From Paramacrobiotus metropolitanus (taxonomy: Eukaryota; Tardigrada; Eutardigrada; Parachela; Macrobiotidae): a stretch of 64,000 nt of DNA. Positions 25,638 through 37,575 of this stretch are shown here, piece by piece. The translations under genes were made by a program, and so were the position numbers. The stretch's first letter is position 1. Every line of letters begins with the position of its first letter. Location: positions 372,001-436,000 of the forward strand of contig NW_026570234.1 in assembly GCF_019649055.1 (NCBI RefSeq), written 5' to 3'. The notes below the pieces were generated by a model that was not told the origin of the DNA, searched no databases, and saw nothing but the letters and a program-made list of their open reading frames with translations.

Positions 25638-27419
25638 TCCGGAGTTTGCAGTTAATACATCCAGACCACGTGTTATATGCGCAATGGAAAACCGATGGAC
25701 AGATATTCAAGATAGAAGCAGTAATCAAACATTGTACATAATAAATATCTGTAAACAGATAATTACAAGAACTGGATTATTAGATTTAATAATCGACCTG
25801 TGCATACAATTTTTACTAATTGGAAAAATTCTACTAATTGGAATTTGTTTTACGCTCAATAATATAAAAATATCCGGAAGTCGTATCCCAGTAATATAAT
25901 ATAACTAACTGTATTGGTCTAACATTATTGTAAGTATCGGAAACAGTACGGCAACACAATAATATATTACAGTATATAGATATGCAGCAGAAGTATAGTA
26001 CTTACATTAGTGCTGATCGGTACGTGGTGCACCATAGGCTCGAGTCAGGTGAGATCTAAAAGGCGAGCCCCGGCGGTTTTTGTAACAAAAAGATTAGTAC
26101 ATTCAACAACTTGCACTAATTTCTTATGCCGAATTATAGTGTTTGTGTTTACAGCTATAGTTTAAAACTGTCACCTAGCCCTGCACCCGGAACGTCGTCC
26201 TCAAAATTTTGCTTGCTTGATAAATTAGAGTCTAGTAATACCGGTAAAATAGCTTTGTATATCACTCGAAATTTCTTTGTTGTGGGTAATGAATGTAATT
26301 GTAGTACATTAATGTAATCGAAATTAATAAGGGATTTTCATGGCAGTAAATAAAAGAAATAGAAAATAAATAAGAATGCTAATAATGACTAATAATGACA
26401 TATCATGAGAGGAGACTAGAACTGACAATCTGACGAGATACTTAAAAATAAATCACATTTCATCCAAGCAGTTTAATGCTTATGCAAGTGCTTATACGAT
26501 AATTTTTGCTAATTACGAGCATGAATTCAGGCAAATGGGGCTACACCAGCCTGCTTTTGCTGATCGTTGATAGACGAGGAAGGTCACATACGGACACGGT
26601 ACAATCAGTTCACAAATCAAAACATTCCCAGACGTAGTACAAACGCCCATTGACGGGCGCGACGAAGGGATGGATGACACTTCCATTCAGATTTTTGGCT
26701 TGTGCCTGCCACTGCCTGGCACGTAAGTACGAGTATTGTACGTCTTGACTCTTGTGCATCAGCTGTCTTCATTCTGATTTTCCGTCTGACTTGGACACAA
26801 AGTTGCTGATTTACGACGGTACTGGTCTGAATTAATAGTATCGTTTTGTTTATTTGTTTGCTGTACATGTTAGGTAAGAGTCTAAGACATTGTTTTATCC
26901 AAATATCCTTTCATCATTTTTTTGTTCCACGTTTATTTTCGAGTGATTAATTATTCCTCTCAGGGAATTTCCCGAAAGGGTTGTTATCTGTGCAATATTT
27001 GATTTCGATCGTGGGCGCATATTACAGGACAACTGAGGACATAGATTTGCTTGCGCTCCCATTATGATTATTTACTTACTCTGGTCTCTGGAAACGGTTC
27101 TTCATATGTTATGCGCGAACTATAGACGCAGTCGTTATCTCTGATAAGTAAAAACCACTTCTGAAAATTTGATCGATTGGATAAGTGCTAAATCAGTACG
27201 CCCTCGAATCTCTGTGCGATCCAAGAAAACAGCGGGGTCTGTAACGTATCCTTGATTTGGGAAGTTACGAGTCTGGCTTTTGGCTTTATGGAACCCTTCC
27301 TTACTGTTTGGCAGTTCGTTTCTATCACATAGCTGTGGGTTCTAGTCCTACGGTACAGCGATATGTGCTGTTTGCCCAGTCGTTGCCTGTCTTATTATGC
27401 TGGATTTTGTTGAGATATC
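25638..27419. other. Intergenic, nothing recognised
   Basis: AT-rich sequence between the receptor and the C48-like protease. Frames at 25684-25899 and 26617-26868 show no domain or splice support. Confidence 0.45.
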
Positions 27420-29161
27420 ATGGAACGGGAGAGTGAACAGAAAGAACACCAGCTGCGCAAATCGGATGATGCAGGTGAGTCGTCACTTCTGGTTGTTTCC
27501 TATGGCAAACGGTAGTTAGCCGAGAAAGTTCTCTTCAACTGAAAATTATATGTGTGAATAAATGCGCATGACAGTGTAACATATTGTTAGATGGCCTTCA
27601 TTTGCAACCTCCAAGTAATTCCCTCTGGTGCAGTCCAGCTGGACACAATCTGGAATTCGCCCACAAAATGCGCGTACTCGACCAGGTAGATAATTCTTAT
27701 CCGCTGGTCCGATGCAAACTGTGCTATAGTTCGCTAAAGTCTGACCGTAGTGAGATTGTAGTGCGATTAAGCGCAGCATTGATGATTGATCAGTTGTTGA
27801 TCGCCCGCCTGGCGTTCGTAACACTTATATAAAAATTAGTCATTGATTCATTCATTAATTACTTGAGATTGATGTTTCATTCAGGCAGAGCAGGGTTGGG
27901 TGGACGATGAAATCGCCACAGCTGCCATGAAAATGCTGAAGTCACAGTACGACCTGGGTGGACTACGTCCCACAGCGTTGTTTTATGGACAAACACGGGC
28001 GCCATCGGAAGAACGCCGTCAGCAGCTGTTTTGGCTGAGAAATCTCTGGCAAGCTGCGGACTTCAAGCCCGAAAGGCGGCAAGCGCAGATTCTGTACACA
28101 GGATCATTGCACTGGGTTCTCGTGAGCAATTATCATCAGTTTGAAGAGGAACTGGTTTATGTGTAAGTTTCTACTGAAAGAATTTTTCCTCTTTCGTGGT
28201 TTTACGGGCTGTAGTCTTGATCCGCATGTTTTGCACGGTTATTCGATCGATAGGGAACTGCCGTAACAAAAATATCTTCAATAATGAATTGTCGGTAATA
28301 TTGATTGCGGCCACGATACCCGTAAGAAACAAACTGGATCAGTGATCACCAAGAATGTGCGTGCGCATGTTATGAGTGCCATCCAGTGTGTCGGCATCAT
28401 GTTATTTACTCTTCTTGGTTTATTTAAAATCAATCAATACGTCGTTACAGTGCGGTTGAGAGATCGAATGAGAACAGAAACCCACGGGGATGCTTTTTAT
28501 TGCAGATATGACAGCCGAGATGAACCTGCACCGGATTTCCTTATTAATAAGGTGGCCGCTGTCTACAGATTTAAAAGTCCGAAATTTCGAATGTCATGGC
28601 CCTTGGTCGATCAGCAGAGGAATAATAAGGACTGTGGAATATATGCGAGTGCTTTCCTAGTTGCCTTGTGCAATAAAACAGACCCTGCCACAGTTTTACT
28701 GGACGACTCGAAGGTATGTATATTCCATATAGGTATTTTGTTCTTTTTATATGCTCTAATTTCATACAGAGTGACACTATTTTCAGAAACTAAGAGAACA
28801 TTTAGTTCGATGTTGCGAAGAAGGAGCATTTGCTGTGGATGATCTCTTTCCTACTCGTTCGGCATCTACAAACAAGGACTGGTCAGCCTTCTCCATGTCT
28901 GCACATCTTTTATGGCAGCGTTTCAAAAAAGTGAGGCACAGAGTGGCACTGCCGGATCGGGAAATTCGTATTATTTGCGAGTGCCGAATGCCGCCTGGCA
29001 AAGGACGCAAAGATCGGAACGTCATGTGCCAGGAATCTAAGTGTGATATAAAACGATTTCATGAGAGTTGTATTTATAACTTTGATAGGGAGTTTTATGA
29101 AAGAATTGAGCGAAAGCACTGGGTATGTCCTACTTGTCGCTCTATGTTTAAGAGGGAATAA
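27420..29161 (+). CDS. Ulp1-like (C48) cysteine protease with C-terminal PHD-like zinc finger, 336 aa
   Basis: Five exons: 27420-27474, 27591-27685, 27885-28162, 28506-28713 and 28787-29161, total 1011 nt (336 aa). The catalytic set of the SENP/Ulp1 fold is all present: His126 in LHWVLVSN, Asp145 in VYDSRDE, Gln179/180 in VDQQRNN and Cys186 in DCGIYASAF. The C-terminal 70 residues form a Cys/His cluster (CEC...MCQESKC...FHESC...HWVCPTC) with PHD or PHD/RING spacing. Such proteases cleave SUMO-like conjugates, and the finger could read histone tails or bind a partner. Many small Ulp1-like genes in animal genomes derive from transposons, so a domesticated or mobile origin is possible. No terminal repeats were seen around it. 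Confidence 0.8.
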
Positions 29162-29513
29162 TTGCTTGAGTTCCTGTGTTATAGCTAGATTATTTATTTT
29201 TTCGCTGCCCCGAGTGATTTCTACTGTTTTATGATTCAGTATTCAATCTAAGCGCAATGCAGATCTATTTTTACTTGTGATTTATAGTGTGAAAATTGCC
29301 ATTCTCCGTCTTGGATATCATTAACGTTAATTTTGTGGGGTACGCTCTCTTGACTTACGGATTTTAAGTGTAACACCCACACGACGCGGTTCCTGTCCAG
29401 AAGGTATGAATAAACCCATAAAAAAATTCTAAAAGCTATGACGCCGATATTTTTCACATGGTGCCCAGTTTCAACAAAATGTAGTCGATAAAAATGGCGA
29501 AAGAACTAAAAAA
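29162..29513. other. Short intergenic segment before the tRNA gene
   Basis: Probable 3' untranslated region of the C48/PHD gene, with an AATAAA-type hexamer (GAATAAACC near 29407). No other gene was seen. Confidence 0.4.
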
Positions 29514-29585
29514 GCCACCAATGGGACTCGAACCCATGATCTTCTGCTTACTAGGCAGACGCTTTACCAACTAAGCCATGGCGGC
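29514..29585 (-). tRNA. tRNA-Thr (anticodon AGU)
   Basis: The reverse complement folds into a complete cloverleaf of 72 nt. The acceptor stem is GCCGCCA with TGGTGGC (one G-U pair), the D arm is GCTTAGTTGGTAAAGC, the anticodon stem is TCTGC/GCAGA around loop CTAGTAA (anticodon AGT), and the T arm is ATGGG-TTCGAGT-CCCAT. There is no intron and no encoded CCA, as expected for a eukaryote. The internal A and B box promoters (TGGCTTAGTTGG and GGTTCGAGTCC) are intact, and a run of T follows the 3' end on the minus strand (TTTTTTAG), serving as the Pol III terminator. Confidence 0.97.
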
Positions 29586-30021
29586 TCTGCGATAACACCA
29601 CACGAAATAATAAACGTACAATTTTGTGTGGCAGGACACCAAACTTCTAATCAAAATTCCCTTCGCATGCAAAAAAACTGCGATTTTATCATCGTGTAGA
29701 GATGCAGTGAACTTCCTGCATTTTATACTGCGCAACTATCTTGATTTCCCACGCATATCAGTTATATTTTATATCGCCAACTTTGAACTTTTGATCTTCC
29801 ATACTCGCATTCCTTAAACTGATTCATATTATGGCCGGTAGGCATGATATGTAGTCGGTATCCACGAAGTAACACTTAATTAAAACAAGCAAAAAAGCGT
29901 AAAGGTAAACTTAAGCTTTAAACCAAAATACTGAAAACAGATGCTTCAAACTGAAATACTATCTATCACAAAAAGTATAAATATAAAATAATATGAAAAA
30001 GTACAAAACAAACGACGAAAA
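29586..30021. other. Intergenic, nothing recognised
   Basis: Between the tRNA and the stop codon of the minus-strand gene. It is AT-rich and probably includes that gene's 3' untranslated region. Confidence 0.4.
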
Positions 30022-32043
30022 TCATGCAGTTTTCAGACGTTTTGGGGAGGCATTATCGACCGCTGGGAACAATATTCTGATAATCGTCAGAGTTTCCGCA
30101 GTTAAATAATTCTGAATGGCTTCGAAAAGATGATTTCCAGTGCTTGTCATAAAAAAGGCATGCCTTTGCAGATCCGCCTGCAGAGCTTCTGTAGATTCGC
30201 GATTAGCTCCTCTGGTTTTATGAACGCTCACACCAACTGAAGGTGATTCTGAGCGCAGCTCCATCACAACCTTGCCCAGAAGTAAACTAAATTCACTCAC
30301 AATTTCCGGGCTGATAATAAAGTCGAAAAACTGTCTGAACGAAAACTTTTGCCGGGCTTCCAAAACCGTAAAAAGATGCCGGAATAAATCGGGATACTGT
30401 CCAATAACGGGCTGGATCAGGACAAAAGCCACTTGCAGATGCTCGTCACTAATACGATCCACCGACTGTGGTTTCATCAGATCCGACTGCAAATGATTCA
30501 ACAAGATCATGCAGCAAAACGCCAACAAATCTTGGTCGTCCCAGATGTATGCAACCATGGCTGACTTTTCTCCATCAAATATAGATCGCGAAACATCAAA
30601 TTTTCCTTGGACACGCAGCCTGCGAACAAGCTTACATATATTTTCAAACGTTTCCAGAGTTATGGGTGTTTTGCACGACTGAGCAATATGTTGAGCCAGC
30701 AACTGGGTTTTCAACCAGTAAGGAAAGGAATCAGAGTCGAATATCGCCAAAGAACGGCCAATCAATATGGCGAGATCCGACCGGAAAGTACTGAATACGG
30801 AAGATTCATCGAGTCGTAATTCGGAATAAGTCTGCGATAGCAGCAAACGATTGGCATCGTCGTCATTCAGAATATTCCATACCTTTTCACTTAAATTCAT
30901 AATACCTTCCATATATAATGACAACTTTCGTAGCTGCATTTTTCCGACATGAGACACCACCTGGAACAGAAGCAGAAGAACTAGTAGGAAAAGCCTGCCT
31001 GCATACTTGCAATTCGCGCACGATGTGAAAGAGCAAAGTTTAAAAAAATGTAAATTTACTTTCAAAAAACAACAATGGTACTTTAATTTACCTGTTTCGA
31101 AACACCCGCACCCATTCTTAACAAAAATGGTCTTCGCTGGGGAAATATCACAGAGTGACTTTGCGTAAAAATACTTGTGCAAGAGAAACGCCCAGAAAGT
31201 CAAAGTCACCAGAAAATCCAAGACATCATTAAAAATTCCCGTGTTCTTATGGACACTTTGCCATTTGCAATACATTTTCCACCAATGCTCCAGGTTTACG
31301 ATAGAATCCGACGATTTCCAAAATCCGCACCAGCTCATTTTGAATGCAGAAAACATCTCGTTAATCAGCTGATGAACACTCTGCCAACAGCTGTCGGGGT
31401 TGATGTTTATGGCCTCCTCGTCCGATGAGCATTCAAGAATACAGCTGAGATGATATTTCACTACGACAGTTATGACACGCTGATAAAACTGCCCGCGATC
31501 TCCATCTTTCTTTGAAATCAAAAACAGCGGAAATAATTTCGTAGCAATCACAAAATGATATTTAGTGCGGTAGATGATGAACCTGCGTGGAGCTTCGTCA
31601 AGCAGAGTGTTGATTGTGTCCCGTATGATTTCTATAGTGCGGCTCTCGTAAACCGATTTAGGGAACATCTGCAGAAATGTCAGCAGCAGTGCCAAACGCT
31701 CTTCAATCTGGTGAGGCTTAGAGTGGTTCTGCAGAACCTCCACGATGAATTTCTGCAACTCGTCATAGGGCATTAAGGCCAACATCTGCAGGAATCTCTC
31801 ATCGGAACCATCTTTCCCCAGGAGGGCCTCAACAACCTGTTGTTGCCGTTCGATCTGTGTACCAACGAGGTCCGCGAGGTTTCCGTCCTTCAAAAGTAGT
31901 TCAGGTTTGGTTTCAACAAGATCAGTTGTGTCCATACGTTCCATTTCGAAACGATATAACCCTAAAGATTCGAATTCCGCTTTCAGATCAACAAAACCAA
32001 GTTTCGGATACTGGTTTCCGCAAAGAATGATAGCGTCATACAA
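30022..32043 (-). CDS. Large helical protein, not recognised (about 636 aa after splicing)
   Basis: A 2.0-kb frame on the minus strand reads through almost without interruption and ends DNASPKRLKTA. A retained stretch in the middle (30981-31091, 111 nt, donor ACAG|GTAAAT, acceptor CTACTAG) looks like an in-frame intron; an alternative acceptor at 30961 has a better pyrimidine tract but would shift the frame. The protein is mostly alpha-helical and Leu-rich (ERLALLLTFLQMFPKS, AFVLIQPVIGQYPDLFRHLF), without signal peptide or obvious catalytic motif, suggesting a helical-repeat scaffold subunit of a nuclear or cytosolic complex. That is inference from composition. The frame opens at a TTG, so the true start is probably in an upstream exon. 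A possible acceptor sits at about 32050. Confidence 0.65.
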   Translation of the reverse strand: MYDAIILCGNQYPKLGFVDLKAEFESLGLYRFEMERMDTTDLVETKPELLLKDGNLADLVGTQIERQQQVVEALLGKDGSDERFLQMLALMPYDELQKFIVEVLQNHSKPHQIEERLALLLTFLQMFPKSVYESRTIEIIRDTINTLLDEAPRRFIIYRTKYHFVIATKLFPLFLISKKDGDRGQFYQRVITVVVKYHLSCILECSSDEEAININPDSCWQSVHQLINEMFSAFKMSWCGFWKSSDSIVNLEHWWKMYCKWQSVHKNTGIFNDVLDFLVTLTFWAFLLHKYFYAKSLCDISPAKTIFVKNGCGCFETGKLKYHCCFLKVNLHFFKLCSFTSCANCKYAGRLFLLVLLLLFQVVSHVGKMQLRKLSLYMEGIMNLSEKVWNILNDDDANRLLLSQTYSELRLDESSVFSTFRSDLAILIGRSLAIFDSDSFPYWLKTQLLAQHIAQSCKTPITLETFENICKLVRRLRVQGKFDVSRSIFDGEKSAMVAYIWDDQDLLAFCCMILLNHLQSDLMKPQSVDRISDEHLQVAFVLIQPVIGQYPDLFRHLFTVLEARQKFSFRQFFDFIISPEIVSEFSLLLGKVVMELRSESPSVGVSVHKTRGANRESTEALQADLQRHAFFMTSTGNHLFEAIQNYLTAETLTIIRILFPAVDNASPKRLKTA

Positions 32044-32338
32044 AAATCTAGAGAAGGCTCAAAAGTGGCGCTTCCTAATTTTAAACAGGTGCAATTCTGA
32101 CAAGATATGGATGCTGAAGCGGGTGAAGCTGATGCGGACTTAATGGCTTTCGTAATAGTTAATATCATACTATCCCGCAGCAAAATTTATCATGACAGCA
32201 TGCAAGTAAAGTGCAAGCAAACTTTAAAAAAAGTTACTGTACGTATCGTTAACAGATAACTTCGCTATATCTACCCGAGAGATATGGCACTGATTGTTTA
32301 GGTTGAAAACGCGCGACAGTTTATGATTACTGTAACTG

Positions 32339-33510
32339 ACGGAACTGTTATGGAACTTTACGGAATTTGACGGAACCCAATGGAACTCTACGGAACCTGA
32401 CGGAACCTAATGGAACTCTACGGAACCTAACGGAACCCAATGGAACTATACGGAACCCAATTGGAACTGTACAGAACTGTACGGAACCTGACGGAACCTA
32501 ACGGAACCCAATGGAACTCTACGGAACCTGACGGAACCTAACGGAACCTATTGGAACTCTACGGAACCTGACGGAACCTAACGGAACCCAATGGACCTCT
32601 ACGGAACCTGACGGAACCTAATGGAACTCTACGGAACCTAACGGAACCCAATGGAACTCTACGGAACCTGACGGAACCTAACAGAACCCAATCGAACTCT
32701 ACGGAACCTGACGGAACTTGATGGAACCCAATGGAGCTTTACGGAACCCAATGGAACCTGACGGAACCTAACGGAACCCAATGGACCTCTACGGAACCTG
32801 ACGGAACCTAATGAAACTCTACGGACCCTGACGGAACCTGACGGAACCTAATGGAACTCTACGGAACCTAACGGAACCCAATGGAACTCTACGGAACCTA
32901 ACGGAACCCAATGGAACTGTACGGAACCTGACGGAACCTAACGGCAATGGAACTGTACGGAACCTAATGGAACCCTGACCGAACCTAACGGAACCCAATG
33001 GACCTCTACGGAACCTGACGGAACCCTAATGGAACTGTGCAGAACCTGACGGAACCTGGAACCTAATGGAACTCTACAGGAACCTGGCCAGAACCTAACT
33101 TGGAACCCAAAGGAACTGTACGGAACCTAATGGAACCTGACGGAACCCAATGGAACTCTACGGAACCTGGCCGGAACAGGAACCCAATGGACCTCTGCAG
33201 ACCTGACGGAACCTAATGAAACTCTACGGAACCTGACGGAACCTGACGGAACCTAATGGAACTCTACGGAACCTAACGGAACCCAATGGAACTGTACGGA
33301 ACCTGACGGAACCTAACGGAACCCAATGGACCTCTACGGAACCTGACGAAACCTAATGAAACTCTACGGTACCTGACGGAACCTAACGGAACCTAATGGA
33401 ACTCTACGGAACCTGACGGAACCTAACGGAACCCAATGGAACTGTACGGAACCTAATGGAACCTGACGGAACCTAATGGAACCTGACGGAACCTAACCTG
33501 ACGGAACCCA
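32339..33510 (+). repeat. Decanucleotide minisatellite array A (about 1.2 kb)
   Basis: The whole interval is built from 10-base units of the form ACGGAACCTG, ACGGAACCTA, ACGGAACCCA and ATGGAACTCT. They are arranged in 30-40 base higher-order blocks with point changes. Reading frames through the array (RNLTEPNGTL repeats) are a by-product of the unit. The same units, reverse-complemented, form array B at 37576-38372. Confidence 0.97.
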
Positions 33511-33524
33511 TCAGGCTTTGTGAA

Positions 33525-33960
33525 CTGAACAGAACCGGGTGCCGCTAGCGGTCACCCGCTCACCCCGGGCTCCGTACACTGGAGGATACCAGTAGCCCGG
33601 TCACCTCACCCTAACGAGGCCCGTGCACTGGACAGTACCAGTTGCTCGGTCACTTATTCACCCATCAGGCTTTGTGCACTGATCAGAACAGGTGCCGCTA
33701 GCCCGGTCACCCGCTTACCTAACGTGCTCCGTACACTGGAGAGTACCGGTAGCCTGGTCACCGCCCCTAGCGGGCTCCGTACACGAGAAAGTACCGATAG
33801 CCCGGTCACCCGCTCACCTAACGGGCCCCGTGCACTGGACAGCCAGTATCTCAGTCGCTCGTTCACCCATCAGGTCCTGTGCACTGGACAGTACAAGTAG
33901 CTCGGTCATTCGCTAACAGGCTCTGTGCACTGAACAGCACCGGTAGCCCGAGACATTACC
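33525..33960 (+). repeat. Second minisatellite, unit about 60 bp, GC-rich
   Basis: Six or seven degenerate copies share CCGGTCACCCGCTCACC, GGCTCCGTACACTGG and AGTACCGGTAGC. The array directly abuts array A and ends near 33960. It differs from array A in unit length and in its higher G+C. Confidence 0.88.
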
Positions 33961-34052
33961 TTAATTTTAATTTCTGCAACATTACAATTCTCAGTGTCCG
34001 AACTGGAAGGAAAATTATCGTAACTGGGCAGATTGACCTTAATAAATATCAC

Positions 34053-34279
34053 ATGAAAGTACAAACTAAGTACTAAAAAACAAAGTTTGATTATGCATAC
34101 GAAACAGCGGCATCTACTGTCCTTAGGTGAACAGCCATTCACGCACTAACCGTTACCTAATTTTAATTACTTATCCTTAAGTATCATGAAAGTACAAACT
34201 AAGTACTAAAAACAAAAGTTTGATTATGCATACGAAACAGCGGCATCTACTGCTCATAGGGGTGAACAGCCATTCACGC
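34053..34279 (+). repeat. Two-copy direct duplication, period about 133 bp
   Basis: Copy 1 (34053-34144) and copy 2 (34186-34279) both run from ATGAAAGTACAAACTAAG to GAACAGCCATTCACGC with a few differences. The spacer between the copies is unrelated to them. No coding content. Confidence 0.92.
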
Positions 34280-34730
34280 GTAATTTAATTCAAATATTAT
34301 CGTAACTTAATTCAAATATTTAGTTTACGTTGAACACTAGAAATTTAGTACTTATCCCTTAGACAAAATTTCTGTCAAGTTTATCAACTATGCCATAGGG
34401 TAGTGTAAACTAAAAAAGCAGCAGCAAATGTATAGTCGAAAACATTATAAGATAATTCTAGAATAATGTAAATATCGCGAGATTCCGAATAAAAAACACA
34501 CTGCAGCATGAGTCGTATGAGATAGGACCGAAATTTACGTGCGTAATAGTCCAGTATCAAAGGAGAAATATTTATTCCGCGCAATTTGCGCGGGTCCGAT
34601 AGTCAGTGTCACAATATTCCTAACAAACACAAATATTGTACGCATTCTTATTCTTTATTATAACGGATTTTAATATTTATTATTACCCTACTCTTTTAGT
34701 TACTCAATGCTTGTTTGCTTGTTTTCTCAG

Positions 34731-35879
34731 GTCCCGGGGTCCAAATTTGGATTATATTTCCAGTTTCCCAGATCGCTAAAGTTGTAAAAATGTATGCAGG
34801 TCTGTTTGGCTGCAAACTGCGATCTGGCTCCTCTGGTAGGTGAAACGGCGCAATCAATGTGGGAACGCAGACCTACTTCCGGAATAAGACTGAATAGTTT
34901 AACAGGAAGAATAGAGATTTATTTTTTCTGCAAACACATTTTAACATTACCTAAAACTTAATTTACCTTGGCGTGCATTGGTACATTTCAGGAACAGAAA
35001 AAGCTTGTGGGCACGAGTTTTTTTTTCCAAAAGATTGCCGCCACGCCCTCGTTATGGAAAGTGTTTGACCTCTCCTATTTGTTATGTGCAGGAGCCGTGC
35101 ACCGTCATATATCTCGGGCCCGGCGTCCTTCATTCCGTAATTATTCTTGGTGGAAATGTGAGCCAAGCACGAAACTTTGTCGACGAACGTTGGATTCCGA
35201 TCATCGACACCGTTATACTCTTGCGCAAAAAAGTTAGTCCATAACAATTTACCTTGAGTGCCTCCGAATTTTAATCTTTAATTTATCTTAGTGTATCAAG
35301 TTACGCAACAACTCTAATTCCGAAATACTGCATAAATGGACGCTGCTGCTTAGGGAACGGTTGCTCGCCCGCACTGCAGCTGCTATACAGGAAGTGAATC
35401 CACGTCGTTTTCCTTTGCGGCATAAAAACAAATATGGAAAATTTTTGAAAGCTACTAGCTCATTTTCAACAAATTTCCCAAATGTTCTGGGTGAAATCGA
35501 CGTTTTGGACATCAGCTGTCTGCCCCCTTCTGTATTCCCGACCAATTTAATCTTTGATGATGATGCCAACTGCCTTCTTGCTCCACCAACAACTGGAATA
35601 TCAATAAGTGCGCCGTTAGTAAATGGTCACTTTCTCGCAGAACGAACATCACTGAATTCCGGAAAAGCGTTTGTGTGCCATTATACTGAGTGTACAAGAT
35701 CTTACAACAGCATTACTCACTCAATCTCCATATTCGTGGGTAACACAAAAAGAAATATGTGTGCCATTTATGCAATCCAAAATTTGCATATTGCTCTCCA
35801 CATTGGCTTAAAGTTCACCAAATTAACGACCATGGTAACCATAAAAATCAGCTTAAACAATATTTGGTTTCTTAAATAA
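34731..35879 (+). CDS. C-terminal part of a JmjC-like (cupin) protein; incomplete or decaying
   Basis: Four exons can be phased: 34731-34835, 34992 to about 35050 or 35062, 35092-35232 and 35292-35879. They read PGVQIWIIFPVSQIAKVVK, then HEFFFPKDCRHALVMES, then EPCTVIYLGPGVLHSVIILG and SQARNFVDERW, then a basic tail (NPRRFPLRHKNKYGKF). The order G-x-x-W-x-x-x-P, FF-x(n)-C, xPG-x-x-H-x-V and NF is that of the second half of a JmjC domain; the His of GVLHSV would be the third iron ligand. The HxD half is missing: upstream are an acceptor and then repeats. Joining exons 2 and 3 needs an intron of only 29 or 41 nt, so this is either a pseudogene or a gene with tiny introns and distant 5' exons. 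JmjC proteins are 2-oxoglutarate/Fe(II) demethylases or hydroxylases. The end of the last exon looks low-quality. Confidence 0.5.
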
Positions 35880-37575
35880 ATTGTTCTATCAGTTATAATA
35901 AATTTTTAAGCAAAGCTGCTGTAATTTGAAATACAGTGCTAGATTCATTTACTCTAAATGCTGCAGTTTTTAGTCCGAAACATTTTACTGGAATTGTTTA
36001 GGTATGCCAGATGAACCACCGCGCAAGAAGTCCAAGTGCGGTCGGCGACCTATGAATATCACCCCTGATTCTCTTTAAATGTGTGTTCCGGTGCGTTTTT
36101 ACCAGGTTTATGAATATGAGCGCAGCAACTGTTTGGTAAACGATTCTGCGCTGCAATACTAACTGAAAAAATGTGCCAGTATTTTTCTTCCAGCTGACGC
36201 AGTTTGATTTGATTTGAGACTCTGCATAACTGTAACACACGGCACAGCGTTATTTTACATTGCGCTACATGGAATTGGCTCCGTTTAACGTATCATTTTC
36301 ACAGATATACATGGGTTCTACTTTGGATTTCCGTTACTCAAATTGGTTTTACATTGCTGGACACGGAATTGACGCCGTTTAGCACAACATTTTCACAGAT
36401 TTACAGCAATTTTCAAGTGCATTTACGTTACTTACGTTGATTTCGCAATGCCGGACATGGGCTTAACGGTACTTACACAGATCTACAGCAGTTTTACGTT
36501 GTTGGGCCAGTCGCCATGGCAGCCTACGAGTATGGCAGCCAGCGACAGTCCCGCTTCCGGTGCACGGCTCAGTGGTGCACAATATCGCACACACTCACGC
36601 CTGCACGCACTCGCATAGCGACGTCGAATCACTGGCCTCAACTCCGCCTTGCCACACCTACGGCTTCACGTCTCGGCCAATCAGCGTTCGCCATTCGCTC
36701 GTGTTGGACCTGCCCAGTGCCGCATTAGGCTTTTCTATGTTACGGCTCGATATGCCGCTTGTTCATGATTCAGTAATCATTCTCACGCTGTGCTGTACAC
36801 TAGCATGCGCTATATCGAGCCTTCACGTGCTTTGTGTTTTGGTTCTTCGCTTATTGATTCCTCAATAAAGCCTTTGTTCTCACACTCGTGAGCCTTTGTT
36901 TGCCAGCTGTCACAACGTTGTATTTACGTTATTTACGTGATTTTTACTTTACCGGACCTGGACTTAAAATTGTCAAACCTAGATTAACAACATATTTACG
37001 ATAACTAACGTTGGTTTCACTTTGCCGGACATGGAACTTCAACGGTTTGGTCTGCAATATACATTGCATTCACTTTTATATGCGTTGGTTTACGCGTACT
37101 TACCCTAAAAAGGGATTCCACTTGTTTTTTTCTTCGAACAAATCGTGCATTAAGTGCAAATTACATAAAAGATGCCATGATAATATTTGACAATACTCAT
37201 AAAAATGCTTCCTTTTTATGTGTCACTCCATCCTAAGAATATACCTGAGGTTCCTTTACCATAGAATCTCAGAAGGTAACGTTACAGTCAGCTTGGTGAA
37301 TGCACGAAGGCAAGGTATCAAGACATCAGTAAGAGTCTCAACGTCTGTTATAATTGGAAATTATCTAATTCAGGTTACTTTGATAAATTATCTTCCTTCA
37401 TGGAAAAGCTGTAAAGCACAACATTACTTTACCATATGAAAATGCCAAGAACGACAACACCGAGCAGCTGAAAGCACCTTCAAAGCCGACATTAGGCAGC
37501 ACCACGTCAAAGTCTGATGTCCAACGTTAACTGGCCTCTTGCGATAGCTCAACCGGCCTGCATTGGGTCACCTCA
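35880..37575. other. Non-coding, with a degenerate dispersed repeat block
   Basis: Between 36240 and 37060 the phrases TTTTACATTGC or TTTCGCAATGCCGGACATGG and TTTCACAGAT or ACACAGATCTACAGC recur four to five times at roughly 60-100 base spacing. They are broken by a GC-richer insert at about 36490-36900. No convincing gene. Confidence 0.55.

Noticed and set aside
32339-33510. CRISPR array
   Set aside because: Units are 10-base direct repeats with no unique spacers, in a eukaryotic genome. It is a minisatellite.
35361-35879. Stand-alone gene starting at 35361
   Set aside because: The frame is open upstream to the acceptor at 35291 and joins in phase to the JmjC-like exon, so it is better read as a terminal exon.
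36560-36868. 102-codon frame in the GC-richer block
   Set aside because: No homology recognised. An alternative overlapping frame is equally open; it probably reflects higher G+C.
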